A DNA stretch of 64,000 nt, taken from positions 21,523,137 through 21,587,136 of the forward strand of contig CM064863.1 in assembly GCA_032719365.1 (NCBI GenBank). The letters are read 5' to 3'. Each line of letters starts with the position of its first letter. The first letter of the stretch is position 1. Shown here in pieces: positions 46,155 to 59,755 of the stretch. The notes below the pieces were generated by a model. That model was given only the letters and a program-made list of their open reading frames with translations. It did no database searches and had not been told where the DNA came from. This stretch comes from Prinsepia uniflora. Its lineage: Eukaryota > Streptophyta > Magnoliopsida > Rosales > Rosaceae. The position numbers were made by a program, and so were the translations under genes.

Positions 46155-49007
46155 TGTCAGGACCCACCCCGATTATCACCCCGATAACCGAGGTGAACCC
46201 TGCTCCCGTCTGACAACCCAACACAAAAGACCGAAATAACCTCACGAAGACCACAATTACATTGTCAGACGCAGGAGAATTTAAAACATCCACAAGTCAA
46301 CGGTTATACAAAGCATAGTACAAACAAAGGAAAACAAAACTGATACACAAAATACACGCACAACGGAACACTGAAACTACTCTGGGGAAAACGCTCGAAT
46401 ATTCTATGCCTCCGACGCTGCCTCAACGTCAACCCCCGCGCTAGCTCCACGACCTGGAGGGCAAATAAAAACCAGAAAGTGTGAGTGGACCATAAAGAAT
46501 AAAAGTTTCGAAAACCATTTCATAAACAAACCAGGGTTTTAGCCCTCCGTTTTGAAAACATGCATGCATAACCCAATTTCGGAAAACACTTATAAATCAC
46601 ATTATTTTCATCACGGAAACTGCAACAATATAAACACAGTAGGATAAACGTTATAAAACATTAACAGTAAAACGTAAAATACCAATATAATCATCTGATC
46701 AAACCTGCTGGATCTATCCGAGTCTTTAAACTCAACCCAGGCCTCAATATAATCCGAGTCTTTAAACTCCCGAGTCTTTAAACTCAATAGGCCTACGGGG
46801 GAAATATCAATATATGCGCGTATTTAAACTCCCGAGTCTTTAAACTCAATCCGGGTCTTTAAACCCAATCTGGGTCCGTCCCCCGTCAATCATAATATCC
46901 GAGTCTTTAAACCCAATAATCAGATCCAGCAAATCCAATCCAAAACCGTTGAAAACCATTTCTAAATCCATATCCAAACCCTAATCCGAAATCACTGGTC
47001 TGAAACCCTTCCGGCATCCAGAACCGTCATTCCGAACCCAAATCCGGAATTCCACTTTTCAACTTTAAAACCAAATCTCGCTTTTCCGAAATCCGATTCT
47101 AAAACCGAAAACCTTGATCACCACATTATGTCTCAAAATCCGTTATAATCATTGAAAATCACTTATCGTTTGATCACCGTAGCTTTCTCGTAAAACGTGC
47201 AATTATATAAAACAGTTATAACATATTCGATAATCATGAAATCACATGTAAAACCATAAAACAATTATAGAAAAACAGTTATGCATGCTCAATTATAGAG
47301 AAGGGGTCCACTCACAGATACCGGGCACGTCACTCGCGTCCCGTACGTTCCGCACGTTCCTCATCCGCCTCGGGGATTCCCGAACCTGTCACAAGGCAAA
47401 AAAATACGTCACTAACACGTCCACCAAGGTTCTCCTAATTTCCCACAAAATTCCCCCGGTTCTAAACATAACGAACCGAGACCCTAAACCTACAATCTCG
47501 CAGAACTAACTCGAATCGACGCCCGATTAACCCGAAACCTATCCCAAAAGATTCGTTATAACATCTAGACCAAAAACCTAGTTGGAAGTTTCCCCAGAAA
47601 ATGTCCCACGCACCCCCACGTGCCGCCAAAAGTGGCTGCGCGTGGGCCTCACGCACCTGAACAGAAACACTGTTCATCTTCGACCTCGAAACCGTGCACT
47701 GTTCCGGACCGACGTGGCCGGTTCTCCGCCATCCGTCCACCATTTTTGTCCCTCTTTCCACCATTCTCTTCATCCTAAACCCAGCAACCTATTCCCCTCA
47801 ACCAAACACGACAACACGACCTACAACTCACCTCCCTAACTCGAAACAGAAACCACCCGTAAGCACCTGTTTCACAATCCAGCCACCCGTGCAATCCCCC
47901 ATCACGGCTTCAATATAAACAGGTTCGTAAGTACCTAAGGAGTCGATTAGAACCTACCAGACACCTCGACTCAGCCCCTAGCTTCACGACTAATCGTTTG
48001 AAATTAACGGAAATACAGAGCATCAAAAAGGATTGGGGAAATTACCTGCGCTCAGGCCGCCGTCGTGAGCTCCACCGTACCTACACGACTCCTCTAGTCC
48101 TCCTCCGTCTTCTGGACACCACCACCAGCCTCGATTGATCAAACACAGCAGTACCACCACCAAATTCCTTCTCTGTTTTCCCTGAGAACTCACCCCTCAC
48201 ACTCTCAAGTTTTCCTCACAGTCCCCGTCTCTCACACGCTCACCACCTTCCCAGAATACTCCCTAGCCTTCCACTTAGCCTCTGCTCACTCACTCGATCA
48301 ACAGAACATACAAACACACACTGAAATCGATCAATTCCTCTCACGGTCTCACCCTCTGTTTTTCCTTCTTCGAACAAACACGATGCACACACACAGCCCA
48401 AAACCGTGCACCCTAGAACCCACTACACACACCCCACGTGTCCTCCATCCCATGGCCTAATTCCAAAATATCCACTTGCACCTGTACATGTGTCCTCATC
48501 CTATTTGCACAAATCCCAAAGCACCAAAAGACCAAAATGCCCCTTGTAAGTCAAAATTACCATTTTTCCCTTTATCGTTCCAGACCCGTATCTCACTCGT
48601 CCAATGTCCGATGAAGGCATGCCGCCTGTCGTTGAACTCAGGACGACGAGATCTACCTAATGGTCCTCAGTCTATGTCCAAAAACCCTGTCGTACGAAAA
48701 GTCAACTTTTTCCCCTATTTTAACCAAATTACGAAAGTGCCCTCGACCTTCCGAACATCATAATTTCCTCCTAAGATGTCGGAATGGGCGTGCCACCTGT
48801 CTAAGGACTCGTGACACCCTAAACTAAGTCACGGTCATTGGTCAATGGCCAATTGACCGCCCGAACTAAAAGTCAACAATTTGCCCAAACTAGGGGCAAA
48901 ATTGTCATTCTACGCCCAAAGTCCAAAAGTAACCCACTAAACACCGATTAAGCTCACTAATCTGTCAATAATCACTTCCTTAATCCTAACTTACGGGACG
49001 GGTCGTT
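46155..49007 (-). repeat. TR-GAG 5' LTR
   Basis: Aligns with 41452-44329 over its full length. On the plus strand its outer end stops at GGGTCGTT, lacking the final ACA. Confidence 0.88.
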
Positions 49008-50017
49008 CCTATATATACCAGCACTCAATAGTCAAGCCTCCCTCGGCTGTACGACAATAGGCAGTGTTTCGTGACCTCTTCGGGCGAACACATCCCATCT
49101 CGGAGGCGAGCGTTATCTTCAAGGTTCTCTCCGGGGAAACATATTCTCAACCCAAAACCCTCTCATACTCATCACCTAGGAGAATGGTCATAGTAAAAAC
49201 GATGGAAACATAGTTTCATTGTTCAAATCAAATCATTTGTATTGCACAGGGTCTCGGCCCAAAACATGGTTCCCACAAAACCTCATGAACTAAGTGTCCA
49301 GTTCTCATTTCGCAATCTCAAATCATTTCACACATCATGTGTTTCACGTGGGGTTTCTACCCAAAACCGAATCTCAACAGGGTCACAAGTCCGGAATTTC
49401 ATCATAATGGGGTCACAAGCCCAACACATCATTTCAATAAAACATTTGACTATAATCTTAGTTAAAACCATAATCCAACTGGATCTCATGCCTAAAGCTA
49501 TTTTCATGAAAATCTATAAAAAAGTTCAAAACCGATAATCAACTTGCATACAAAACATTTATGCATCTCATCAATCCAATTAAATGAAAACATTGCATTT
49601 CATACCATATTTATAAAACATTAAAATATATATGCATGCTTCATTTATAAACCAAAGTCTACTCACTCTCGGTCCATGCTACGCGCTCCAAAACTGCGTC
49701 GTAAGCCAATCTGAAACTAATCGACAATCTACAAGACGTCCATGCTAGTCCAAATCATTCCCAAAGGTTATTAACAATCCCTATAAGCCCATATAAAAAA
49801 CTCCTAACTATCCCATAATCGAGAACGCATCCCGAGGCTTAAAACCTCCAAATGACCTATCAAATGACCTCTAATCGACCTGAAACCACCACTATTGAAT
49901 TCAGATCGTCAAAACCTTTTGAACATGATCAGTTTCACCTCGATATTCGTGCCCATGTGCCCTCACGCTCCGATCAAATTCCGATCAACGGTGGTCAATG
50001 CTGATGTCCAACCTTTC

Positions 50018-50249
50018 TGTCAGGACCCAACCCTCCTCGGCCAGGATCCTACTCATCTAGCACGATATTGTTCGCTTTGGGCCTCCTTGCCCTTACCCTC
50101 ACGGTTTTGTTTTCAATAGCTCACGGTGAAACTTACTAGGGGGTCACCCATCATGCAATTGCACCAACCTCAACTAGCTTAACTTTGGAGTTCCAACCGA
50201 ACCTAAAGTCACTGAGCTCCCAAAAGGCCTCGTGCTAGATAGGTGTGAC
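50018..50249 (-). mobile_element. Truncated Cassandra LTR
   Basis: On the minus strand it matches the Cassandra LTR at 146-466 from the CACACCTATCTAGCA region to the end GGGTCCTGACA, including the 5S-like box C (GATGGGTGACCCCC). About the first 90 bases of the LTR are missing and the sequence changes abruptly at about 50249. No target duplication is seen. Confidence 0.88.
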
Positions 50250-50640
50250 TGACGCCATGCTGACATCATCTATTAACATCAGCCCTAGCGGGCGTAACTA
50301 CTGATGTCAGCGTGACAAGTCTGACACCTATCAAGCCTAATAACCTGCCACGTGGCACTCCTTGAATGGTGCCACGTGTCACCCTCTGACACTACCACGT
50401 CACTTGATGACGTCATCACTGACTTGTGTCACTAATACGTCAGCTCTGACAACCTGACACATTGCCATGTGGCACCAACTCGTTGGTCCACGTGTTCTGA
50501 CATGTCTAACGTGCCACTACCACGTCACTGCTGACTGGGCCTGACACCTGGCCACGTGTCATCTCCTGGTTGGCCACGTGGCCTAACAGGTGATGACGTG
50601 GCTTGCCACGTCATCACCGTGTACCTCTCGCGGGTTGATC
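50250..50640. other. ACGT-core palindrome cluster
   Basis: Twelve ACGT cores occur between 50350 and 50611, mostly as CCACGTGG, CCACGTGT, CCACGTCA or TGACGTCA. A perfect 14-bp inverted repeat (50589-50618, arms GGTGATGACGTGGC / GCCACGTCATCACC, 2-bp spacer) lies at its end. CACGTG and TGACGT are known bZIP/bHLH binding cores in plants; regulation here is only inferred. Confidence 0.8.
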
Positions 50641-51535
50641 CATTTTCCTGAAATCGGGTCACTCGACTAGCCACCTTGACCTGATCTGTTCTTCGTCATT
50701 TCTCACCTATTCTTCGATCCAAGACCACCACTCGACTCCTCTTCCTCCCATAAAATGATCTACGGTACAAAAACTCAAAAAACATACCTGAAAATTGCCA
50801 ACCAAGATCAACCTCTCACGGGTCACCTTCGACCTTGTCTCCTAGGCTGTTCCAGTAACCAAAATCCTTCATTCCTATTCCTACAGGCTCGAATGAGCTC
50901 GATGAACACACCCCTGGCATCAGAACGAGCCCCAAACATCCAAAAATTAAAACTAAATTTTCAAACTCGCAAGTTTCGGGTTTACCTGTGTTTCTGGGTT
51001 CTTATGCCACCGTCTAGGGCTCCGCCGCATCCCTCGCCGTCTCCTAGTCTCACCTTCAATATCTATGTGGTCCTCAAACTAGATCGAAAGAAAATGGCAA
51101 GGGGACGGTATTCGGGTAGGATGAATGAAATAGGAAGGGAGGATAAATGAATGTATGAAAGATGAGGAGTAATGGATGACTTGTCACTCATCCATTGGGC
51201 CCAAACACAAATATCTGGCCCATTAGAAACAAAATTCCACTTGCCTCGTAATTCATGTAATCGTACCCCGATTCATTCAAGACTCATAACTTTCCCGTAC
51301 GATGTCCGATTTTGACGTGTCGCTTGTCTACGAACTCGTATCTTCTCAATCTACGCAATGGACCTTGGTCCACGTGCATTTAACTTTCTGAAACATAAGT
51401 CAATACTTTCACCCAGTCTAGGGGCAAATTTGTAATTTCTCCTTGAACGTCTGACAATCCTCGACTAATTCCCGATTAGTCTCGCTAATCCCCAATTAAT
51501 TCTCGATAATCCCATAAATTCAGGACGGGTCGTTA

Positions 51536-53853
<2,318 letters not shown>

Positions 53854-54401
53854 TGTGTTTACTAAGTGTAAGTAGGGAGGTGGCACTCAAGTGAGTATAA
53901 GTAAGATGTGATATCAGTCATTGATGCATAACAAAACCCCATGTTAGGCGAGCTCTCTTGGAGAGAAATGATGTTTGGTGTCACAACACCATTGGCCTAG
54001 ATAGGTGTTTAATTGTAATTGGTGCATTGTCACCATAGTGACATCACCATTCTAACTGAATTCAGTCATGTAATCTATGCAAGAGTGTGTAATCATTAAA
54101 TCAATGCACTGAGGAATATTCATACATTTTATCTAAGAAATTTTCTAATATGTAATTCGTCAAACACGTGGCATACACAACCTTTCACAAATAATCTCAT
54201 ATTGATTTCAATCCAAAATTCATCATCCATATCAATCATCAAACAAATTATAAATTTCAATCATCATAACAATTAGAAACAACCAATCCTAATCTAAGCA
54301 CAATCGGCTTCAATGAAGGAGTTCATTGGAGGACATACCTAAAAGCTTAGCTGAAATAAGTTTTTTTGCAAAATCCCAACTCCAAGCTCAAAATGCCAAC
54401 A
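53854..54401 (+). repeat. Copia B 3' LTR
   Basis: Matches 32082-32603; ends CCAACA at 54401, after which ABCB pseudogene 2 sequence resumes. Confidence 0.9.
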
Positions 54402-55142
54402 CCCATGATAGTTGAAGTGCTAAACTCCTCTTTCTCCAAAAAAAATCTCATATCCATCTTTCAGGCCAGTGCATTATAAAACATGTAACAAATGGTTATG
54501 CATCTTGGTACAATAAGAAAGAGATTTCTCTTGATTGTATACAACATGTTTCAATATATATACCTTCCAAGTTTATAGCATTAGCAAGACTTGTTGCTCT
54601 TCTTATTTCAGATTCCCTATAATTTTCCTCACATTAAACTATGTTATATTGTTCTTGCAAAAGGTGTAAGCTGCTGATTCACTACAACAATACGTGACCT
54701 CAGCTGCCCCATTTTGTGGTTCTTGTTGTTGTTTTGATCTATAGACACTGATCCTTCTACTGTTTCAATAAAATCTTTCTATTAACCTAATGACAATAGA
54801 TTTACCCAAACCACTATGTCATACTAGAGTCATTGTTTTTCCAGCTTCAAGCTTGAGAGACAAGCCCTTGAAGATCATTTTTTTTCCTCCCCAGTTAAGA
54901 GAAAAAAAAAACATTCTTCAGTTCAAAGTGGTCTAATAGTCTTTTTCACTTTAATGCCTTCATTCGGTTCAATCTCACTTGGCATGTCGAAGATAGAAAG
55001 CATTGTTATCACTATAGCCTTTTTTCAGATCGTTCATCATGCTTCAAACCTCTACAATGTTTTAATTGGTGCTCATAAGTAGGAAGAAAGTTTAAAATAT
55101 ATTATTTGCAATGATCAATTTCTGCTTGAGGTGCCTTCCTCC
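54402..55142 (-). pseudogene. ABCB pseudogene 2: NBD2 N-terminal part
   Basis: Minus-strand reading gives MIFKGLSLKLEAGKTM then a ruined Walker A (HSGLGKSIV, about 54815), ESEIRRATSLANAINL (54615-54567), and GERGV next to the copia B junction (about 54435). Together with 32081-31484 this makes one NBD2 split just before the LSGGQ signature. Confidence 0.84.
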
Positions 55143-56056
55143 TAGCCCTCGGCATTGGGCCCGACCGGGCAAGCCCGACCCAAATTTTTTGGGCTTGGGC
55201 TCGACTAGTTAAATAATTTTTAAAATTTCGACCCGGACCGGGCAGGCTTACTTATATATTTAAGAGCCCAAGTTCTTTATCGAGTCGGGCTTTTATCGTG
55301 CTTTTATCGTGCTTTTCGGGTCGGGCCTAATAAACCCATTTGAGTCGGATTCGAGTGAGGTTTTAGAAATAAACTATTTTTCAAATTTTAGAGTTGCAAA
55401 AAATATATGAATATGAAAGAAAAATATTAGGCTATGGAAGAAAATGTTAGTAGAGGGTAAAATGAGTGTTTGGTAACTGGTAAAATGAGTGTTCAAACTC
55501 TTGAAAGGTTGTATAAGTAACAACTTCATGGGTAAAAGGTGAAAGGTAAAAAATTCCCTTTTTTTGAGTTGAGATTTGAGAGAAATCGAAAATGGAGTCT
55601 AAGATTAGCGGCGGGTGAGAGTGAGAGTAAGAGTGAGACTGAGACTGAGCGCCGAGAGCGAGAGAGTCAGAGAGGTGTGTGAGTAGTAAGGAGGGTTAGT
55701 TTGTGTTTGTGGGAGGGTTGTATTGTCGAGAAGGATGTATTGGGTTGGGGTTTTTGTTTGTGAGAGGGTTGTATTGGTCTTGAATGGATTTAACTCCTTT
55801 AGGTTATTTGGGGTATAATAAAAAATGGGCTTAGGTAGGTTTAGTGCCTTTAGGTTATTTGAGTTATATATTCGGACTTACGGGCCGGTTTTATATGGGT
55901 GGACCAGGTTAGGCTTATCGGGCTCGGGCCTATCGGATTTGAACATCCTAAGCCCAAGTCCAACCCACTAACTCTCGGGCTGGGCCGGGTTTTTGTCCAC
56001 CAGGCCTATTGGGCCCCCATAAGCCCATGGGCTTTTGGGCCAAATGATGAGGGCTA
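55143..56056. mobile_element. Non-autonomous hAT element
   Basis: An 8-bp target duplication CTTCCTCC (55135-55142 and 56057-56064) flanks inverted ends TAGCCCTCGGCATTGGGCCC and, inverted, TAGCCCTCATCATTTGGCCC. GGGCCCGA/TCGGGCCC-type words are repeated near both ends. The 8-bp duplication is typical of hAT transposons. 914 bp with no transposase. Confidence 0.93.
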
Positions 56057-56960
56057 CTTCCTCCGTATCAAAATGTTTGATAGCAACTGGGTGAGAAAAA
56101 CTGGGAGCTAAAAAGGCCAACCCTTGAAACCCATGCCTATCTAACACATTCCTTTTTGGGTCGTTCCATTCATTCATCCTTCAAAGAGTCTTAAGATCTT
56201 TTTGAGAGGAAAATTCAAGGATTATTCTATAATTGATGGTTGCTGCGCTCAAAAGATGGCTGCTTTATGTTTGTGCTTTGCGTGCTTAATGAGACATACC
56301 TTTCATAAGAACACTCTTTGAATAGAAAGAAGCTCATAATGAGCAAAGGCTGTATGGAAGTGATCACAACAGCTAACCTCCATGCGATTACCAAACCAAA
56401 TCCAAAAGCTAGGACTGCATTATAGAAAACTTGAATCAACAATGATATTTGATCTACTCTAAAGGGCCGAAACATGCTAGCTTCATTCGATAACCTTGCA
56501 AAGATGGCTGCACTTGTTTCTGATCGTGATCAAGCAGGCCTATTTTAAAGATAAGTAGCTTAGCAAGGATTTTTTCATGCACCTTTTTTTGTTAGGTGCT
56601 CCTGTGACATTGGATTGTATTGCTGGAGTGGTGGTGAAGCTAGAGGCTGAAAAGAAACAATATTTTGTAGTTTCAGATTTGAGGATTGAATTGTCTTTCT
56701 GGAAGTAAATTGAGACAATGGATCCAAAGCAATAGGCTTGCATTGCTCCAAAGGCAGCATCACCTAAGCATCCAAGGAAAGCTTGCTTCCACTAAGGTGA
56801 TTCGATACAAATGCAATTGGGATGGAAGAGAAATAAGAAGTCACTTTTTTTGGCTTTTGACAATTGAAGTTGTTATGATGGTGCATTGTGGAAACATTTT
56901 TCACGCTGAAGAAATATAAGTAGAATTGGTAGGCATGACTATTTTGCCAGCTTTATGACG
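56057..56960 (-). pseudogene. ABCB pseudogene 2: TMD2
   Basis: Minus-strand reading gives a linker-like end, MQAYCFGSIVSIYFQKDNSI (about 56743-56685) and VFYNAVLAFGFGLVIAWRLA (about 56440-56380), with membrane segments in the right order. A stop-rich tail follows towards the hAT element. Confidence 0.83.
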
Positions 56961-57180
56961 GACTTGGATAAGAGTTCATCACTCTTTGGTGGCTTATATC
57001 TTCAGCTGAATTTCTCGAAACATTTGGTGCTCCAAATTTCAAGGCTAGTTGCTACAATTGCACCATTTTGCTGTATGGATCGCCTTCTCAGCCTGGCTCG
57101 TTGCTTTTATGCCTCAGCTCCTCATGAGAGCTCAACTCATTTTCCCCAATTAAAGAACCATTATAAATCTGCTTTGTAAA

Positions 57181-57850
57181 TTGTTGTAAACCATTGAGCA
57201 ACTATGAGTGTTGTCCTTCCAATTTAAGCCAGGTCCAGAGCTTCTTGCACAATTTATTATGATTTTGCGTCCAAACTGCTTGTTGCTTCATCTAGAAGAA
57301 GGATTCTTGGATCTCTAAGCAATGCCCTTGCAACAGCAATCTTTTTCTTTTGCCCTCCAAACAACAGAACTCTAAATTGTCCTACATAAACGCATAAATT
57401 ACGAGCTGTGATTAAATATATTTGCATTGATTTAAAGGACTTGAAAACAAATTTTTGACTTACTTAGAGTTTCATATCCATCAAGTAAATTGACGATGAA
57501 GTCATGTGCATTTTGTACCTTAGCAACGATTATGAAAATTTCAAATGCAGCACATTCTTTTCAGAATAGTTGTTTTCTTTTATCGTTGTTGCAAACATAA
57601 CCGGTTCTTGATTCGCAAGTCCTATTGAGATCTCAGCCACTTGAGCTAAATTGTCTTTATGTCATACCCTCAGGCAGAATCCTTCCTCTAACAGGGTCAT
57701 AAAATCTGTGAAGTAACTAAATGATTGTGGATTTTTGAGATTCGATGCCACCAACGAACCCTATTGTCTTCCCAGTTCTTATGGTTAGATTGAGTCCTAG
57801 AGCCGGCAAATCAGGTCTTGATGCATACCTGACAAATATGCACTTCCTGG
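57181..57850 (-). pseudogene. ABCB pseudogene 2: NBD1
   Basis: Pieces in order on the minus strand: SRPDLPA near 57830, a damaged Walker A (GGIESQKSTII, about 57750), a Q-loop region QEPVMFATTIKEN (about 57610), VQNAHDFIVNLLDGYETL (57520-57465), then GGQKKKIAVARALLRDPRIL and LLDEATSSLDAK (57355-57270). Stops interrupt several pieces. Confidence 0.83.
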
Positions 57851-58079
57851 AACTCTAGTTTTCCTTTGGCATGCCCAAAACTTACTCCTCTCTTTTTGAG
57901 TGTCAATAGCTAGATCTCTTTCTATAGTTTCTAGCTAGATCTCTTTCTATAGTTTCTAGCATCCGGCTCACAACAGATGAAGATACCAACACTTACGATG
58001 TGAGTTCTGATGAATTAAATTACAAATGATCAATACAACTGAAAAAATATAAAATAAGAGAAAACTCACAATCCTCTCC
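57851..58079. other. ABCB pseudogene 2 intron-like or decayed stretch
   Basis: A 28-bp direct repeat (around CTAGATCTCTTTCTATAGTT, near 57910-57960) is visible. There is no readable exon. Confidence 0.5.
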
Positions 58080-58448
58080 AGATGATACAAATTCCTCAAA
58101 TGAAAATGAGGCCACCTTGTTAACCTCTCTCAATAACAACAATGCTACGTACCTATCCAGATCTGAAATTCTAAGCAACATAGATCATCCACACATTCTC
58201 CATCAAGGCTCCCTTTATGAGATCTATCTTTATGCCAATCTCCATGCTTTTTCTGAAGCGCACTGTTGAATCTGTGAAGTATTAGATGATATCCAACATA
58301 TGAATAAACAGCTCGGATTGAAGAGATTGCTTGCTCTCAAAAGCCACCGGAAACCCTATAAGAGGGGTGAGATTTGCCTCCCAAGTCTTTGAGAATACTT
58401 CCAAATTGCAAGTACAACAGATGGCAGAATGGTGTGCCTAGATAATGA
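58080..58448 (-). pseudogene. ABCB pseudogene 2: TMD1 exon
   Basis: Minus-strand reading gives FGSILKDLGGKSHPSYRVSG and EQAISSIRAVYSYVGYHLI, matching FGKVLKDLGAKANGAYGVAG and EQAISSIRIVYSYVGE of pseudogene 1. It is cut by the copia LTR at 58449; earlier exons are missing. Confidence 0.86.
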
Positions 58449-59335
58449 TGTTGGTTAGATTCTAGAATTACAGCATGAGATATTGTAATTGATGAATCTG
58501 GAATAGTCTAGTAAACTATCCACAACATGGGGCTAGAAAGACTGGAAGCAATCCCACCTACTTCCCAAGCTGGTTAGGATAGCTCTATAAATAACCTCAA
58601 TTACATCTTACCACATCAATTGCACCGCAACCAAAGCAAGCCACTAGAAATAAGGGATCATAATTTTTCCAAAAATATAACAAAAAAAAACCTTTAATAA
58701 TCACTTTCTTACTCTCAATCATATATAATATTTATTTTTGTCTATTTTCCATCAAAAAGTCTTAAGCTACTTCCTACCCCTGCATGTATTAATCATATTA
58801 CTATAAATATAAACTCACTTACAAAACTTCTCTTTTTTACTTCTAACCATTTAATTCATCTTTAACGCCTTCAGTCAAAACCTTCCCTCATAACTAACAA
58901 CCTATAAATAACAGTGGAATCAAAGATATCTCTGATCAATTTCGGGTACGTCCTAATCTAACCCTCAGTAATGTCCACCTCTAGCTAAAACTCTATTTCT
59001 CTTCCAATTTTTGCTAGCAAAAATTATAATTTTTGGAGTATCAAAATGAGAATTTATTTTATGTGTCAAGACTTGTGAGACATAATAAAAAACGGTGTCT
59101 CATACTCTAGAAAATCATACCTTGGAGCAGTTAAAGTAATTGAAGAAAGATAAACAGCGAGATGTGGAGGCGCTATATGCTCTTCAACGAGCCTTGGATG
59201 GCACGATTTTCCCAAGGATCATGGGAGCGACGATGGCAAAGAAAGTGTGGGAAAGGTTGAAGGAGGAATTCCATGGAAATGACAAGGCAATAGAGAAGGC
59301 AAAAAGCACCAAAGACCTATCTAACCTTGCATGAA
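58449..59335 (+). mobile_element. Copia 5' fragment: LTR, primer site and gag start
   Basis: A putative LTR (58449-58913) starts TGTTGGTTAGATTC and ends AATAACA, followed by GTGGAATCAAAG, a degenerate tRNA-Met-type site. A gag remnant from 58970 reads ASKNYNFWSIKMRIYF, then an open stretch to 59334 with LYALQRALDGTIFPRIMGAT and KVWERLKEEFHGND, typical of the UBN2-type gag of plant copia elements. It ends abruptly at the copy C junction near 59335. Only one LTR is present, so the LTR limits are inferred. Confidence 0.72.
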
Positions 59336-59755
59336 AATAGCCACTAACATCAAAGTATTTACAACACTCCCCTTGGCTATTTCATATGATCGTACTGTTT
59401 GGCTACACACCCAAGTGTAGCCTTATTAAAACCTTTCTAGGTTACATTAACTCTGTGGGACAAAAATAACCCTGATTGAAGGAAAAAAAAATGCAAGGCC
59501 CGTGGATATGGAGTAGTCACAATGGAATCTCCGGAGGTAGTGTAAGTCATCTCTTCAAGATCATGAGTAGATAGTACATCTTTTGGATATGGTTCATTTG
59601 AGTTGCAACACCAAAAACTTTCTCGGGAAATCCAGTAGGAATAACTTGTGGTTGAGGGAAAAGATGAGCACATGCATATCAGTCGAATCATGACATCTTT
59701 ATAATGCACTATTAAAGGGGTGACCATACCAAAAGTGTGTATCGTTAACACCTAG

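Larger units (their letters stand above)
41452..49007 (-). mobile_element. TR-GAG element: gypsy LTR element with gag only
   Basis: On the minus strand: 5' LTR 49007-46155, primer-like site TGGTATTAGAGC (46152-46141), gag, non-coding DNA, purine tract AGGAGGGTGAAT (about 44330-44341), 3' LTR 44329-41452. LTRs of about 2.85 kb are related to the LARD family. Integrase, RT and RNase H are absent, so it fits the TR-GAG class of non-autonomous elements. The right terminus has lost the last bases (TGT on the sense strand), and no target duplication is readable. Confidence 0.88.
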
